Source: Janthinobacterium agaricidamnosum NBRC 102515 = DSM 9628
Lineage (GTDB): Bacteria > Pseudomonadota > Gammaproteobacteria > Burkholderiales > Burkholderiaceae_D
NCBI RefSeq assembly: GCF_000723165.1
Contig: NZ_HG322949.1
Coordinates: 5,185,052-5,249,051 of the forward strand
Length of the DNA stretch: 64,000 nt
Direction: 5' to 3'
In this document: positions 48,181-57,756 of the stretch, piece after piece
Layout: every line of letters begins with the position of its first letter
How positions within the stretch are numbered: position 1 is the first letter of the stretch
The notes under the pieces: model-generated
What the model saw: the letters and a program-made list of their open reading frames with translations, nothing else
What the model was told of the DNA's origin: nothing
Databases searched by the model: none
Position numbers and translations under genes: made by a program

Positions 48181-49674
48181 CTATAAAGATTTGCGCAGGC
48201 TAACTGGCGGAATTTTCAGCGCTTCCCGGTATTTGGCAACAGTGCGTCGCGCAATCACCATGCCTTGTTCCCCCAGCATGTCGGCAATCTTACTGTCGGA
48301 TAAAGGATTTTTAGGGTCTTCAGCTCCTGTCAATTGCACTATCAGTGCCCGTATCGCCGTCGACGACGCTTCGCCGCCCGCTTCGGTGGCGACGTGGCTA
48401 CCAAAGAAATATTTCAACTCAAACATGCCGTGCGGGGTCAGCATGTATTTCTGGGTTGTTACCCGAGAGATCGTGCTCTCGTGTAGTCCCAGTGTATCAG
48501 CTATTTCACGAAGCACAAGGGGCCGCATGGCAACCGCTCCATGCGAGAAAAAATTCTTTTGTCGTTCTACTATCGCTTGCGCGACCCGCAAAATGGTGTC
48601 GAAACGCTGGCGCATATTCTTGATCAGCCACTTGGCTTCCTGCAATTGCGCGCCCATCGCGCCCTCGCCCTTGCCCTGTTTCAGCAGGTTGGCGTACATC
48701 GCGTTGACCCGCAAACGCGGCATCACGTCGTGGTTCAGGCTGACTTGCCAGCCATTGCGCGAGCGCTTGACGACCACGTCCGGCACCACGTAATCGGACA
48801 CGTCCGACGCGAACACGGCGCCCGGGTGCGGATTGCATTGGCGAATCACCGCCTGCGCTTCGCGCAAGTCTTCGTCGTCGCAAGCCAGGGCTTTCTTGAG
48901 CTTGTTGAAGTCGCGCTGCGCAAACCAGGTCAGGTGCTGTTCGACGATCTGCAAGGCCATGCGCCGCGTCACCAGCGCGATGTGCGGCAGGCGCTTGATT
49001 TGCAGCGCCAGGCATTCCGACGCATTGCGCGCGCCGACGCCCGGCGGGTCGAAGCTTTGCAGCAGCGACAGCGCGATATGCAATTCGTCGGGATCGATTT
49101 CCAGTTCGGCCGGCAGGCGCGCCAGGATTTCTTCCAGCGGCTCTTCCAGGTAGCCGTTGTCGTCGAGCGCGTCGATGATCAGCTCGACCAGCGCGCGGTC
49201 GCGCAATTCCAGCACGGTCACGCGCACCTGCTCCATCAAGTGTTCGCGCAGCGTGCAGTGGCTCGCTTCCAGCTGCGGCCGGGCATCCTCGTCGTCAGGC
49301 GCCTTGCTGCGTCCCGCTTCGCTCCAGTCGCTGTCGGTATTGTCGGCCGCGGTGCTGGTCTCGCTGGCGCCCTCGCCTTCGAAATGCTCGGCCTCGGCCG
49401 CGCCCGGCGCATCCGGCCCGGCGCCATCCTGGCCTGGCGGCTGCGGCGGCCCTTCAGACGGTGCGCTAAGCGGGCTCAGCGCACCATCGGACAGCAGCCG
49501 CAGCGAATGGTCGAGCGGATCGTCCAGGCGCTCCAGCAAGGGATTGTCGGTCAGCAACTGTTCCAGTTCCTGGTGCAATTCCAGGGTAGACAATTGCAGC
49601 AGCCGTATCGATTGCTGCAATTGCGGCGTCAGCGCCAGATGTTGCGAAGTGCGCAGTTGCAAAGATTGTTTCAT
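48181..49674 (-). CDS. rpoN: RNA polymerase sigma-54 factor
   Basis: 497-residue sigma-54. N-terminal Gln-rich activator region ([20 protein letters not shown]), acidic linker (about 60-130), core-binding part and the C-terminal DNA-binding domain with [20 protein letters not shown] and the RpoN box [10 protein letters not shown]. Starts 5 bp behind lptB, in the conserved lpt-rpoN operon. Confidence 0.97.
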   Translation of the reverse strand: MKQSLQLRTSQHLALTPQLQQSIRLLQLSTLELHQELEQLLTDNPLLERLDDPLDHSLRLLSDGALSPLSAPSEGPPQPPGQDGAGPDAPGAAEAEHFEGEGASETSTAADNTDSDWSEAGRSKAPDDEDARPQLEASHCTLREHLMEQVRVTVLELRDRALVELIIDALDDNGYLEEPLEEILARLPAELEIDPDELHIALSLLQSFDPPGVGARNASECLALQIKRLPHIALVTRRMALQIVEQHLTWFAQRDFNKLKKALACDDEDLREAQAVIRQCNPHPGAVFASDVSDYVVPDVVVKRSRNGWQVSLNHDVMPRLRVNAMYANLLKQGKGEGAMGAQLQEAKWLIKNMRQRFDTILRVAQAIVERQKNFFSHGAVAMRPLVLREIADTLGLHESTISRVTTQKYMLTPHGMFELKYFFGSHVATEAGGEASSTAIRALIVQLTGAEDPKNPLSDSKIADMLGEQGMVIARRTVAKYREALKIPPVSLRKSL

Positions 49675-49679
49675 CGGAT

Positions 49680-50435
49680 TTACATTCGGAAATGTTCACC
49701 CAGATACACCCGGCGCACCGACTCATCCGCGATGATATCGTCAGGGCGGCCGGACGCCAGTACCGAACCCTGGTTGATGATGTAGGCGCGGTCGCAAATG
49801 CCCAGCGTTTCGCGCACGTTGTGGTCGGTGATCAGCACGCCGATGCTACGTTCCTTGAGGAAACGCACAATGCGCTGGATTTCAATCACGGCGATCGGAT
49901 CGACGCCGGCGAACGGTTCGTCGAGCAGCACGAAGCGCGGATTGGTGGCCAGTGCGCGGGCGATTTCGACCCGCCGCCGTTCGCCGCCGGACAGCGACAA
50001 GGCCTGGTTTTCGCGCAGTTTTTCAATTTGCAGGTCGGCCAGCAAGGTATCCAGGCGCTCTTCGATTTCCGCCTTTTTCAACGCACGGCCATCGACGGTC
50101 TGGATTTCCAGCACCGCGCGGATATTGTCTTCCACCGTCAATTTGCGGAATACCGACGCTTCCTGCGGCAGGTACGACAGGCCGAGCTGGGCCCGGCGGT
50201 GGATCGGCAGGCTGGAAATATCGACGCCGCTGATGTCGATGGTGCCGGCGTCCGACGGCACCAGGCCGACGATCATATAAAACGACGTGGTCTTGCCGGC
50301 GCCGTTCGGGCCCAGCAAACCGACCACTTCGCCGCATTCGACTTGCAGCGATACATCATGCACCACCTGACGCTTGCCATAGCTTTTTTGCAAGCCACGC
50401 ACGATCAGGGTGCTGCCACAGCTTTTCGCTTCCAT
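49680..50435 (-). CDS. lptB: LPS export ATPase LptB
   Basis: 251-residue ABC ATPase of the Lpt machine. Walker [22 protein letters not shown]-loop [16 protein letters not shown], signature [15 protein letters not shown], Walker [20 protein letters not shown] overlaps the lptA stop. LptF/LptG are not in the window. Confidence 0.97.
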   Translation of the reverse strand: MEAKSCGSTLIVRGLQKSYGKRQVVHDVSLQVECGEVVGLLGPNGAGKTTSFYMIVGLVPSDAGTIDISGVDISSLPIHRRAQLGLSYLPQEASVFRKLTVEDNIRAVLEIQTVDGRALKKAEIEERLDTLLADLQIEKLRENQALSLSGGERRRVEIARALATNPRFVLLDEPFAGVDPIAVIEIQRIVRFLKERSIGVLITDHNVRETLGICDRAYIINQGSVLASGRPDDIIADESVRRVYLGEHFRM

Positions 50436-51028
50436 TATTTCTTTCCTGTCGCGGCCGGGTTGGTCGGGGCGCCTGGGGTAGCCGGGGCGGCGGGTTTATT
50501 CTTCGGCTGGATCACCATGATCACGCGGTCGCCGCCGGCCTTGCTTTCGCCGGTCGGGGTGTTTTCCAGCTTGAACAATTCATTGCGGCTGTCATAAGAA
50601 ATGAAAGCGCCGCTGGCGGTCTCGGTCGGCTTGACGCCTTCCAGGCGCGTCATCTTGGCCTTGGAAAACAGTTTGACGATCTCGGTCTTGCTGTCGTATT
50701 CGACCCGTTCCGCCTCGCCCTCGACCCACAGATCGCCTTCGCCATCGCGCTTCTGGCGGAAAGTCGCCAGCTTGCCCGGATCGGCCCAGAAAGTCACGAA
50801 TTGATAACCCTGCGGATCTTCGGTCAGCAGCGCCCGGCCGGCCTTCATCGTCAGCGTCCCCTTGACCAGCACCACGTTGCCGGTCAGGGTGCGGGTTTGC
50901 TTGACTTCATCCGTCGAACCATGTTCGGCGGTGATGGTCGCCGGTTTTTCGGAATCGGCCTTTTCGGCACGCGCCAGACCGACGACGGCCAGCGACAAAA
51001 AGGTGATCAAAACTAATTTTTTCATCAT
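50435..51028 (-). CDS. lptA: LPS transport periplasmic protein LptA
   Basis: 197-residue periplasmic bridge protein. Signal peptide [21 protein letters not shown], then the OstA fold ([40 protein letters not shown]), ending in a Pro/Ala-rich tail. ATG 51028 or 51025 places the signal peptide correctly; a frame from 51073 would add 15 residues before it. Between lptC and lptB. Confidence 0.92.
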   Translation of the reverse strand: MMKKLVLITFLSLAVVGLARAEKADSEKPATITAEHGSTDEVKQTRTLTGNVVLVKGTLTMKAGRALLTEDPQGYQFVTFWADPGKLATFRQKRDGEGDLWVEGEAERVEYDSKTEIVKLFSKAKMTRLEGVKPTETASGAFISYDSRNELFKLENTPTGESKAGGDRVIMVIQPKNKPAAPATPGAPTNPAATGKK

Positions 51029-51100
51029 ATGCTTTCGGTGATGGTCAGGCTGTCCATCTTGCGCCTGACTCATTAATATCTTCTTATTATCGTTTCAACA

Positions 51101-51697
51101 TCAACGCCTGACGGGCGGATAGTCGATCTTCAATTGGTGCAGGATTTCAACCTGGCTGGCCGCGTTATCGGCCTTCATGCCGACCCCGGTCAAGTGCGAC
51201 GTCCCCAACACCATGTCGACCGGCAAGGCGGTTTCCATCTTGTCGGTATCTGGAAATACCGTCAGTTGCTGGGTTTTCAAGGTCAGGTTCTTGGCGGTCG
51301 GGCTGGCGTCGCGCTGGATCAGCACATTTTCAAACAATTGCACCCTGCTATTGCCCTGGTCGATACGGGCCCGTTCGGCATGGGTGTCGAGCGGCGGCTG
51401 CTGGCTGTCGCTCAGCTTGCGCACGAACGGTTTATCGATTTCCGACGCGTCGTCCAGCGGATAATGGGTCAGCCTGGTGCCGGACACGATGTAGCTGGGC
51501 TGGCCGGCCGGCGTCATGCGCACCAGGCTGAAATTGGTGACCACATAATCGGGCTCGTTGCTCGGCTTTCCCGCTTGAAAATTAAGGCCATTGCCATTTA
51601 TTACTTGCAGCAGCCAAAAGCTGCCCAGGGCGAAGAAAAGTCCGCCCAGCAGGATAAAAGTGATGCGCCAGCGATGTGAGCCGTGGGGCTTACGCAT
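51101..51697 (-). CDS. lptC: LPS export protein LptC
   Basis: 198-residue bitopic protein: one transmembrane helix (ITFILLGGLFFALGSFWLL, about residues 13-31) and a periplasmic LptC fold (DYVVTNFSLVRMTPAGQPSY, GTRLTHYPLDDASEIDKP, LFENVLIQRDA). Passes LPS from LptBFG to LptA. Operon with kdsC, lptA, lptB. Confidence 0.93.
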   Translation of the reverse strand: MRKPHGSHRWRITFILLGGLFFALGSFWLLQVINGNGLNFQAGKPSNEPDYVVTNFSLVRMTPAGQPSYIVSGTRLTHYPLDDASEIDKPFVRKLSDSQQPPLDTHAERARIDQGNSRVQLFENVLIQRDASPTAKNLTLKTQQLTVFPDTDKMETALPVDMVLGTSHLTGVGMKADNAASQVEILHQLKIDYPPVRR

Positions 51698-51750
51698 AGT
51701 GTATGCTTGCCATAAAAAGTTTCATTTATATAATGACTCCTGGCGCCGCG

Positions 51751-52284
51751 CTAGGCCAGGAATGGCGCCATGACGCTATCGTAATTGCCTTGCGCGCGCA
51801 GCAGGAATTCGCAAATCTCGCGCACCGCGCCGTTGCCGCCGCCAGCCTGGGTAATATGATGCACCCGGCTGTGCACGTCGGGCCGCCCGCCCGGCACGCT
51901 GACGGCGAAGCCGACCCGGCTCAGGATCGGCACGTCGATCACGTCGTCGCCGATGTAGCCGCAATCCTGCTCGGTCAGGCCGGTCAGCTTCAGCAGATCG
52001 TAGAACGGCGTCAGCTTGTCGTGACCGCCCTGGTGCACATGCGTAATGCCCAGGTCGGCCGCGCGGCGCGCCGTCACCGGCGAGCGGCGCGCGCTGATGA
52101 TGGCCGTCTGCACGCCGGACTCCTGCAACAGCTTGATGCCCAGGCCATCATAGACATTAAAGGTTTTCATCATTTCGCCATCCGGGCCGAAATGCAGGCT
52201 GCCGTCGGTCAATACGCCGTCGACATCGAAAATCATCAGTTTGACCTTGGCCGCGCGGGCCAGATTGTCGGCTATGCTGTCCAT
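51751..52284 (-). CDS. kdsC: KDO-8-phosphate phosphatase
   Basis: 177-residue HAD phosphatase without cap: LMIFDVDGVLTDGSLHF (DxD at 20-22), SARRSPVTARRAADLGITHV and CGYIGDDVIDVPILSRVGFA. Makes KDO for lipid A. ATG shares its first base with the kdsD stop (TGATG), so both are coupled; a longer frame reaching 53133 is only the kdsD gene read in another frame. Confidence 0.95.
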   Translation of the reverse strand: MDSIADNLARAAKVKLMIFDVDGVLTDGSLHFGPDGEMMKTFNVYDGLGIKLLQESGVQTAIISARRSPVTARRAADLGITHVHQGGHDKLTPFYDLLKLTGLTEQDCGYIGDDVIDVPILSRVGFAVSVPGGRPDVHSRVHHITQAGGGNGAVREICEFLLRAQGNYDSVMAPFLA

Positions 52285-53318
52285 CAAATCACCTTCGCGC
52301 GTGTCAAATCGTGGATATGCAGTGCGCCGACCAGCTTGCCGCCGGCGTCGACCACCAGCATCTGGTTGATGCGGTATTGCTCCATCACCGCCACCGCGTC
52401 GACCGCCAGCCGGTCCGGGCCGATGCTGCGCGGGTTGAGGTGCATCACGTCGCGGATCGCCACTTGCGTGAAATCCTGGACTTTTTCGATCATGCGGCGC
52501 AAGTCGCCATCGGTGAACACGCCCAGCGGACGGCCTTCGGCGTCGATAATCGCCGTCATGCCCATGCCTTTCTGGGTAATTTCCAGCAAGGCATCGGTCA
52601 GCTTGACGTCTTCGGACACGGCCGGCACCGCGTCGCCGCTGCGCATCACGTCGCGTACATGGGTCAGCAAACGGCGGCCCAGCGCGCCGCCCGGATGGGA
52701 ACGGGCAAAATCTTCTTCCTTGAAGCCGCGCAAATCGAGCAGCGCCACCGCCAGCGCGTCGCCCAGCGCCAGCGTGGCGGTGGTGCTGGCGGTCGGCGCC
52801 AGGTTCAGCGGACAAGCTTCCTTGGCCACCGATACATCCAGGTGCACATCGGCCAGCCGCGCCAGGCTCGACTCGGGATTGCCGGTCATCGAGATCAGGC
52901 TGCCGCCCATGCGTTTCACGACCGGCAAGATAGCCATCAGCTCGGCGCTTTCGCCGGAATACGAAATCGCGATGAAGGCGTCGTCGGCCGTCACCATGCC
53001 CAGGTCGCCATGCGCGGCTTCGGCCGGATGCACGAACATCGCCGGCGTGCCGGTCGACGCGAACGTCGCGGCGATCTTGCGCGCGATGTGGCCGGACTTG
53101 CCGATGCCCGACACCACCACCCTGCCTTTGCAATTTAACAACAGCGCCACCGCCTTGCCGACGCTGTCGTCCGTTTCCAGCCGCGCATGCAGCGCGACGA
53201 TGGCGTCCGCCTCGATTTGCAAGGTGCTGCGCGCCAGCGCCAGCGCACGCTGGGCGACGGTTGTTGCGTCAATTGAATCAAAAGCTTTCAGCATTGTTTT
53301 TTCATGGGTTACACTCAT
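52284..53318 (-). CDS. kdsD: D-arabinose 5-phosphate isomerase
   Basis: 344-residue isomerase with an N-terminal SIS domain (VVVSGIGKSGHIARKIAATF; FVHPAEAAHGDLGM; SYSGESAELMAILPVVKRMG) and a C-terminal CBS pair (MRSGDAVPAVSEDVKLTDAL; DVMHLNPRSIGPDRLAVDAV). First step of KDO synthesis. ATG 53318 chosen over a TTG two codons earlier. Heads the kdsD-kdsC-lptCAB-rpoN-hpf operon, divergent from the antiporter gene. Confidence 0.95.
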   Translation of the reverse strand: MSVTHEKTMLKAFDSIDATTVAQRALALARSTLQIEADAIVALHARLETDDSVGKAVALLLNCKGRVVVSGIGKSGHIARKIAATFASTGTPAMFVHPAEAAHGDLGMVTADDAFIAISYSGESAELMAILPVVKRMGGSLISMTGNPESSLARLADVHLDVSVAKEACPLNLAPTASTTATLALGDALAVALLDLRGFKEEDFARSHPGGALGRRLLTHVRDVMRSGDAVPAVSEDVKLTDALLEITQKGMGMTAIIDAEGRPLGVFTDGDLRRMIEKVQDFTQVAIRDVMHLNPRSIGPDRLAVDAVAVMEQYRINQMLVVDAGGKLVGALHIHDLTRAKVI

Positions 53319-53403
53319 GCCCAAAGTATAAACGAATTAGGAAAGCAAAAAACTTGCCAGTCACAACAAACAACGAATTCCATCCACCCTCCTGATCGAT
53401 ACC

Positions 53404-55386
53404 ATGTTTTCATCCCTAGAACTGACCCTTCTGTTACTAGGCAGTGCCGTACTGGGCGTGGTCGCGTTCCGGATGATGCACTTGCCGCCGATGCTGGGCT
53501 ACCTGGCCGTCGGCATCATTATCGGCCCGCATGCGCTGGGTCTGGCAGCCGAGAATGAAGCCAGCCACACGCTGGCGGAATTCGGCGTGGTGTTCCTGAT
53601 GTTTTCCATCGGCCTGGAATTTTCCCTGCCCAAGCTGATGGCGATGCGGCGCATCGTGTTCGGCCTCGGCATGGCGCAAGTGGTCGGCACCATCGCCTCG
53701 ACCATGCTGTTCGGCTGGATGATCGCCGGCCCGCTGTCGAATTATATCCATCTCGGCTGGCAAGCGTCGTTCGCCCTCGGCGGCGCGCTGGCGATGTCAT
53801 CCACCGCCATCGTGTCAAAAATGCTGACAGAACGGCTGGAACTGGAAAGCGAGCACGGCCGCAAGATCATCGGCATCCTGCTGTTCCAGGACTTGGCCGT
53901 GGTGCCGCTGCTGATCCTGATCCCGTCGCTGGCGAAAAATCCCCACGATTTGCTGGAAACCCTGGCCTGGGCCAGCGGCAAGGCGGTGATCGTGCTGCTG
54001 TTGCTGCTGTTCATCGGCCAGAAGCTGGTGCGCGGCTGGTTCACCATCGTCGTCAAGCGCCGTTCGCAAGAACTGTTCATGCTGAACCTGCTGCTGATCA
54101 CGCTCGGCGCGGCCTGGATCACCGAGCGCGCCGGACTGTCGCTGGCGCTCGGCGCCTTTGTCGCCGGCATGCTGATTTCGGAAACCGAATTCAAGCACCA
54201 GGTGGAAGAAGACATCAAACCGTTCCGCGACGTATTGCTCGGCCTGTTCTTCATCACGGTCGGCATGTTGCTCAACATCCGCGTGGTGCTCGACAACTGG
54301 TGGCTGGTATTGCTGCTGCTATGCGTGCCGGTGGTGCTCAAATTCGCGCTGATCGCCGGCCTGGCGCGGCTGTTCGGCTCGTCGGTCGGGATTTCGCTGC
54401 GCACCGGCCTGGCGCTGGCGCAAGCCGGCGAATTCGGCTTCGTGCTGCTGAACCTGGCCGGCGGGGTCGACTTGATGGATTCCTTCGTGGTCCAGGTGGT
54501 GCTGGCGGCGATGGTGCTGTCGATGCTGGTGGCGCCGTTCATCATTGCACAGTCGGACCAGCTGGTGCTCAAATTCTCGCGCAACGACTGGATGATGCAA
54601 TCGCTGGCGCTGACCAGGATCGCCACCCGTACCATGGCGGCACAGAAACACGTGATCATCGCCGGCTTCGGCCGCAGCGGGCAAAGCCTGGCGACCCTGC
54701 TGGGCGAGGAAAAAATCGAATACCACGCGCTCGACCTGGACCCGGAACGGGTGCAGGAAGCCCATCTGGCCGGCGCCAATGTGTCGTATGGCGACGCGGC
54801 GCGGCGCGAAAGCCTGGTCGCGGCCGGTATTTACCGCGCCAGCGCCCTCGTCATCACCTATACCAGCACGCCGTCGGCGCTGCGCGTACTGCACCTGGTG
54901 CATGAACTGGCGCCGACCTTGCCGGTCATCGTGCGCAGCCACGACGACACCGACCTCGACTTGCTGAAAAACGCCGGCGCCGCCGAAGTGGTGCCGGAAT
55001 TGATGGAAGGCAGCCTGATGCTCGCTTCGCATGCGCTGGTGATGCTGGGCGTGCCGTTGCGGCGCGTGGTGCACCGGGTGCAGGCGGCGCGCGAGGAACG
55101 CTATGCGTCGCTGCGCGGTTATTTCCACGGCGTCAGCGACGCCGGCGACGACGCCGACCTGATGCGCCTGCATTCGGTCACCCTGGCCGACACGGCAAAA
55201 TGCATAGGCTTGCCGCTCAGCGCCATCGACGTGGCCGGCTGCGGCGCTGAAGTGACGACGATACGGCGCGGCCGCGGCCGTCTCAACGTGACGCCGGACA
55301 CCATCTTCGAAACCGGCGACGTGGTGGTCTTGCGCGGCGCGGCGGATGCGGTGACGCGGGCCGAAAACCGGTTATTGAAAGCGTGA
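53404..55386 (+). CDS. KefB-type CPA2 cation/proton antiporter with TrkA domains
   Basis: 660-residue inner-membrane protein. About 12 membrane spans of the Na/H exchanger fold (residues 1-385; FLMFSIGLEFSLPKL, ILLFQDLAVVPLLILIP, GLFFITVGMLLNI), then RCK/TrkA-N (HVIIAGFGRSGQSLATLLGE, YHALDLDPERVQEAHLAG, about 415-530) and TrkA-C (IDVAGCGAEVTTIRRGRGRL). Probably K+ efflux regulated by nucleotide. The gene is often the divergent neighbour of kdsD in betaproteobacteria. Confidence 0.93.
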   Translation: MFSSLELTLLLLGSAVLGVVAFRMMHLPPMLGYLAVGIIIGPHALGLAAENEASHTLAEFGVVFLMFSIGLEFSLPKLMAMRRIVFGLGMAQVVGTIASTMLFGWMIAGPLSNYIHLGWQASFALGGALAMSSTAIVSKMLTERLELESEHGRKIIGILLFQDLAVVPLLILIPSLAKNPHDLLETLAWASGKAVIVLLLLLFIGQKLVRGWFTIVVKRRSQELFMLNLLLITLGAAWITERAGLSLALGAFVAGMLISETEFKHQVEEDIKPFRDVLLGLFFITVGMLLNIRVVLDNWWLVLLLLCVPVVLKFALIAGLARLFGSSVGISLRTGLALAQAGEFGFVLLNLAGGVDLMDSFVVQVVLAAMVLSMLVAPFIIAQSDQLVLKFSRNDWMMQSLALTRIATRTMAAQKHVIIAGFGRSGQSLATLLGEEKIEYHALDLDPERVQEAHLAGANVSYGDAARRESLVAAGIYRASALVITYTSTPSALRVLHLVHELAPTLPVIVRSHDDTDLDLLKNAGAAEVVPELMEGSLMLASHALVMLGVPLRRVVHRVQAAREERYASLRGYFHGVSDAGDDADLMRLHSVTLADTAKCIGLPLSAIDVAGCGAEVTTIRRGRGRLNVTPDTIFETGDVVVLRGAADAVTRAENRLLKA

Positions 55387-55430
55387 ACCCGGAGCTGGGA
55401 CGGCGGGCGTAAACCCTGAGCCCCGCCGCG

Positions 55431-56560
55431 CTATCGGAAACTGACGACCTGGTTGCGGCCCTGGTCCTTGGCTTGATACAAGGCATTATCGGCTTGCGCC
55501 ACCAGTTGCCGCGCCGCCTCCTCGATCGGGCTGTCGTCCAGCGCGCCATCCAGGCTGGCGACGCCGATCGACGTGCTGACATCGATCTTCACGCCGCTCA
55601 ATAAATCGAAGGGCACATCGGCGATGCTGGCGCGGATGCGCTCGGCGACATACACCGCACTGTCGAGGTCGGCATCGATCAGCAGCACGACGAATTCCTC
55701 GCCGCCAAAGCGGCCCAGCGCGTCGGAGCGGCGCAACTCATGGCGTATCCGCGCCGCCACTTCGCGCAGCACTTCATCGCCGCCCTGGTGGCCGGCGCTG
55801 TCGTTGACGCGCTTGAAATGGTCGATATCGATGTACATGCATGAGATGCAATAACTCTGGCGCCGCGCGCGGGCGATTTCTTCCAGCAGGCGGCGGTCGA
55901 TATAGCGCCGGTTGTAGACGCCGGTCAGCGAATCGGTCAAGCCTATGTATTTCAGCATTTCATTACTGATCACGTTTTCCAGGCAAATCGCGATGATCGA
56001 CGCCATGTGCTTGATGAAATCGGTGCCCAGGCTGGGCGTGAAGCGCGACACATCGGCGCTGGCCAGGTTCAGGCTGCCGATCAGGCGCTTGTTGCGCAGC
56101 AAGGGCACCAGCGCCACGCTGCGCAATTCCAGGCCGCCCCGGGGAACAGGTGCGCATGGCGGTGCGCATGGAACGGCCCCAGCAGCGGCTGCGGCGACGC
56201 GTCCGGCCCGCGCGCGAAGTGCAGCCCGGCTTCGTTGTGGACAAACATCAGGCTGGGAAACGCGGCAAAATCGACGCCCAGCTTTTCCATCACCAGCAAG
56301 ATATCGTCTTCCTCGTCGAGCAGGCTGAGGGTCACGCCATCGAGTTCCGAAATCACCGGCAAGGTACGGAAGATGGTGCCGATCAACTCGGGGAACGTGG
56401 ATGCGCTGACGATTTCCAGGTCGAACGACTGGTGCCGGCACATGATGTCGTGATTGCGTTCAGCCTGTTCCAGCAAAAACGCCATGCGTGCGCGCAAGGC
56501 TTGATTCTCGGCGACCAGGTCGGCCGGCGGCGTCATATTCGACGTCACATTTTGCGTCAT
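55431..56560 (-). pseudogene. Diguanylate cyclase with N-terminal DUF484/GAF-like sensor, frameshifted
   Basis: Two overlapping frames make one protein. Frame A from ATG 56560 gives MTQNVTSNMTPPADLVAENQ, a coiled coil and the sensor start (FPELIGTIFRTLPVISELDG) to HLFPG. Frame B continues with LELRSVALVPLLRNKRLIGS, AICLENVISNEMLKYIG and a full GGDEF domain: DSLTGVYNRRYID, MYIDIDHFKRVND, RRSD I-site, GRFGGEEFVVLL. The change of frame lies in CCCCGGGG at about 56138-56145, where one base is missing. Active-site and I-site are intact, so the repaired gene would make c-di-GMP. A real mutation, a slippage site or a sequencing error in the homopolymer are all possible. Confidence 0.82.
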
Positions 56561-56691
56561 ATAAAACCCATATAGAACACTACCCTGTAGTACCGCGCCT
56601 GACCGCACACCGCGCAGCCATCGGCAGGTACAACCTTACGCCAACCCTACCGTAATGCAACCCCAAATTGCGGCAATCGCTTAAACAGCCG

Positions 56692-57543
56692 TTAAAATGC
56701 CAATTCCGCGCCGACTTCCTGGCCAACCTGAATCAATTCGTCGTCTCCTTCGGTGACGATGCAATTCATGCCGAAACAAACCGCCCCATCCAGCACGTCC
56801 TTGGTCCGGTAGCTTTGCATGATTTCCAGCGGATCCGGCCCCGGCACGCCGGTGGCTTGATCGACCGACGGCATCGGGCAACGCGAACACGGCTTCACCG
56901 GTTTCAGCACAGTATTGCCTATTTGGAAGAAGTCGGTGTAATCCTCTTCAAAAGCCGGGGTGCCGGACAACACCAGGTTAGGCCGGAAACGGTTCATCGG
57001 CAGCGCCGCGCGTCCCGCCGCCAGCAGCTTGTGATTGACATCCTCCAGCGATTCGGCGCCGGCCAGCAATACCGGATAGCCATCGGCGAACATCGCCGAT
57101 GCCGCCACGCCATTAGTCCATTTGCCGCTGACCGGGCGCAATACGTCGGGATGGAAACGCACCAGCCGGCACGGCACGCCGATCGCCCTGGAAAACCAGG
57201 TGGCGGTGACGTCGTCGCAATCGTAGGCCTTGAAACGGTCATCCCATACCTGCACCTCCAGCGTCGGCGCCAGCACCGGATCGGGCAAGCCCAGTTCGAT
57301 TTCCAGGCGCAGCATGCCGGGCGCGCGCAATTCCAGCGTGCTCGCCTTCAGGCGCGGCACGATCAGCGCCATGCGCGGATATTCGCGCTGGGTCAGGAAT
57401 TGGCCATCGACATCGACCACCATCCACTCGCGGTCATACACTTGCTCGCTCATCAGGCCGCTACGGGTCAGTACCGCTTGCCGCAAGCTGATGCCGGCGC
57501 AGGATTTGATCGGATACAGGGTGATTTCGGAAAGAATGGGCAT
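56692..57543 (-). CDS. MOSC-domain protein (YcbX-like)
   Basis: 283-residue protein with the MOSC N-terminal barrel (ITLYPIKSCAGISLRQAVLT, REWMVVDVDGQFLTQREYPR) and MOSC domain (ALPMNRFRPNLVLSGTPAFE, CSRCPMPSVDQATG with the conserved cysteine). Such proteins use molybdenum cofactor to reduce N-hydroxylated bases and similar compounds. No ferredoxin domain is fused, unlike E. coli YcbX. Start ATG 57543 (MPILSEITLYPIK); the 59-residue extension of a longer frame has no support. Confidence 0.9.
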   Translation of the reverse strand: MPILSEITLYPIKSCAGISLRQAVLTRSGLMSEQVYDREWMVVDVDGQFLTQREYPRMALIVPRLKASTLELRAPGMLRLEIELGLPDPVLAPTLEVQVWDDRFKAYDCDDVTATWFSRAIGVPCRLVRFHPDVLRPVSGKWTNGVAASAMFADGYPVLLAGAESLEDVNHKLLAAGRAALPMNRFRPNLVLSGTPAFEEDYTDFFQIGNTVLKPVKPCSRCPMPSVDQATGVPGPDPLEIMQSYRTKDVLDGAVCFGMNCIVTEGDDELIQVGQEVGAELAF

Positions 57544-57685
57544 CGCCAGAAAGCTGCGGCTGTACGCGGCTGGAATTATATTCAAGGACGAAGTATGGCA
57601 GCAAAGCCGGGCAGCGTAAATCGGCCAGATCAAGCGGCGCTGCGGAAAAGACTCCGGAAGAAATAAAAACAGGAAGAGGAGATAC

Positions 57686-57712
57686 CGCCCGCCGCATGCA
57701 ATCCGGCGGGCG
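57686..57712 (-). terminator. Hairpin downstream of the asparaginase gene
   Basis: 9-bp perfect stem CGCCCGCCG / CGGCGGGCG with a 9-nt loop, 45 bp after the asparaginase stop. No good T-run; moderate terminator candidate. Confidence 0.5.
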
Positions 57713-57756
57713 CGAAGCATTACAATTTCACCATCGAATCAATGGCTTGCAAGCTG

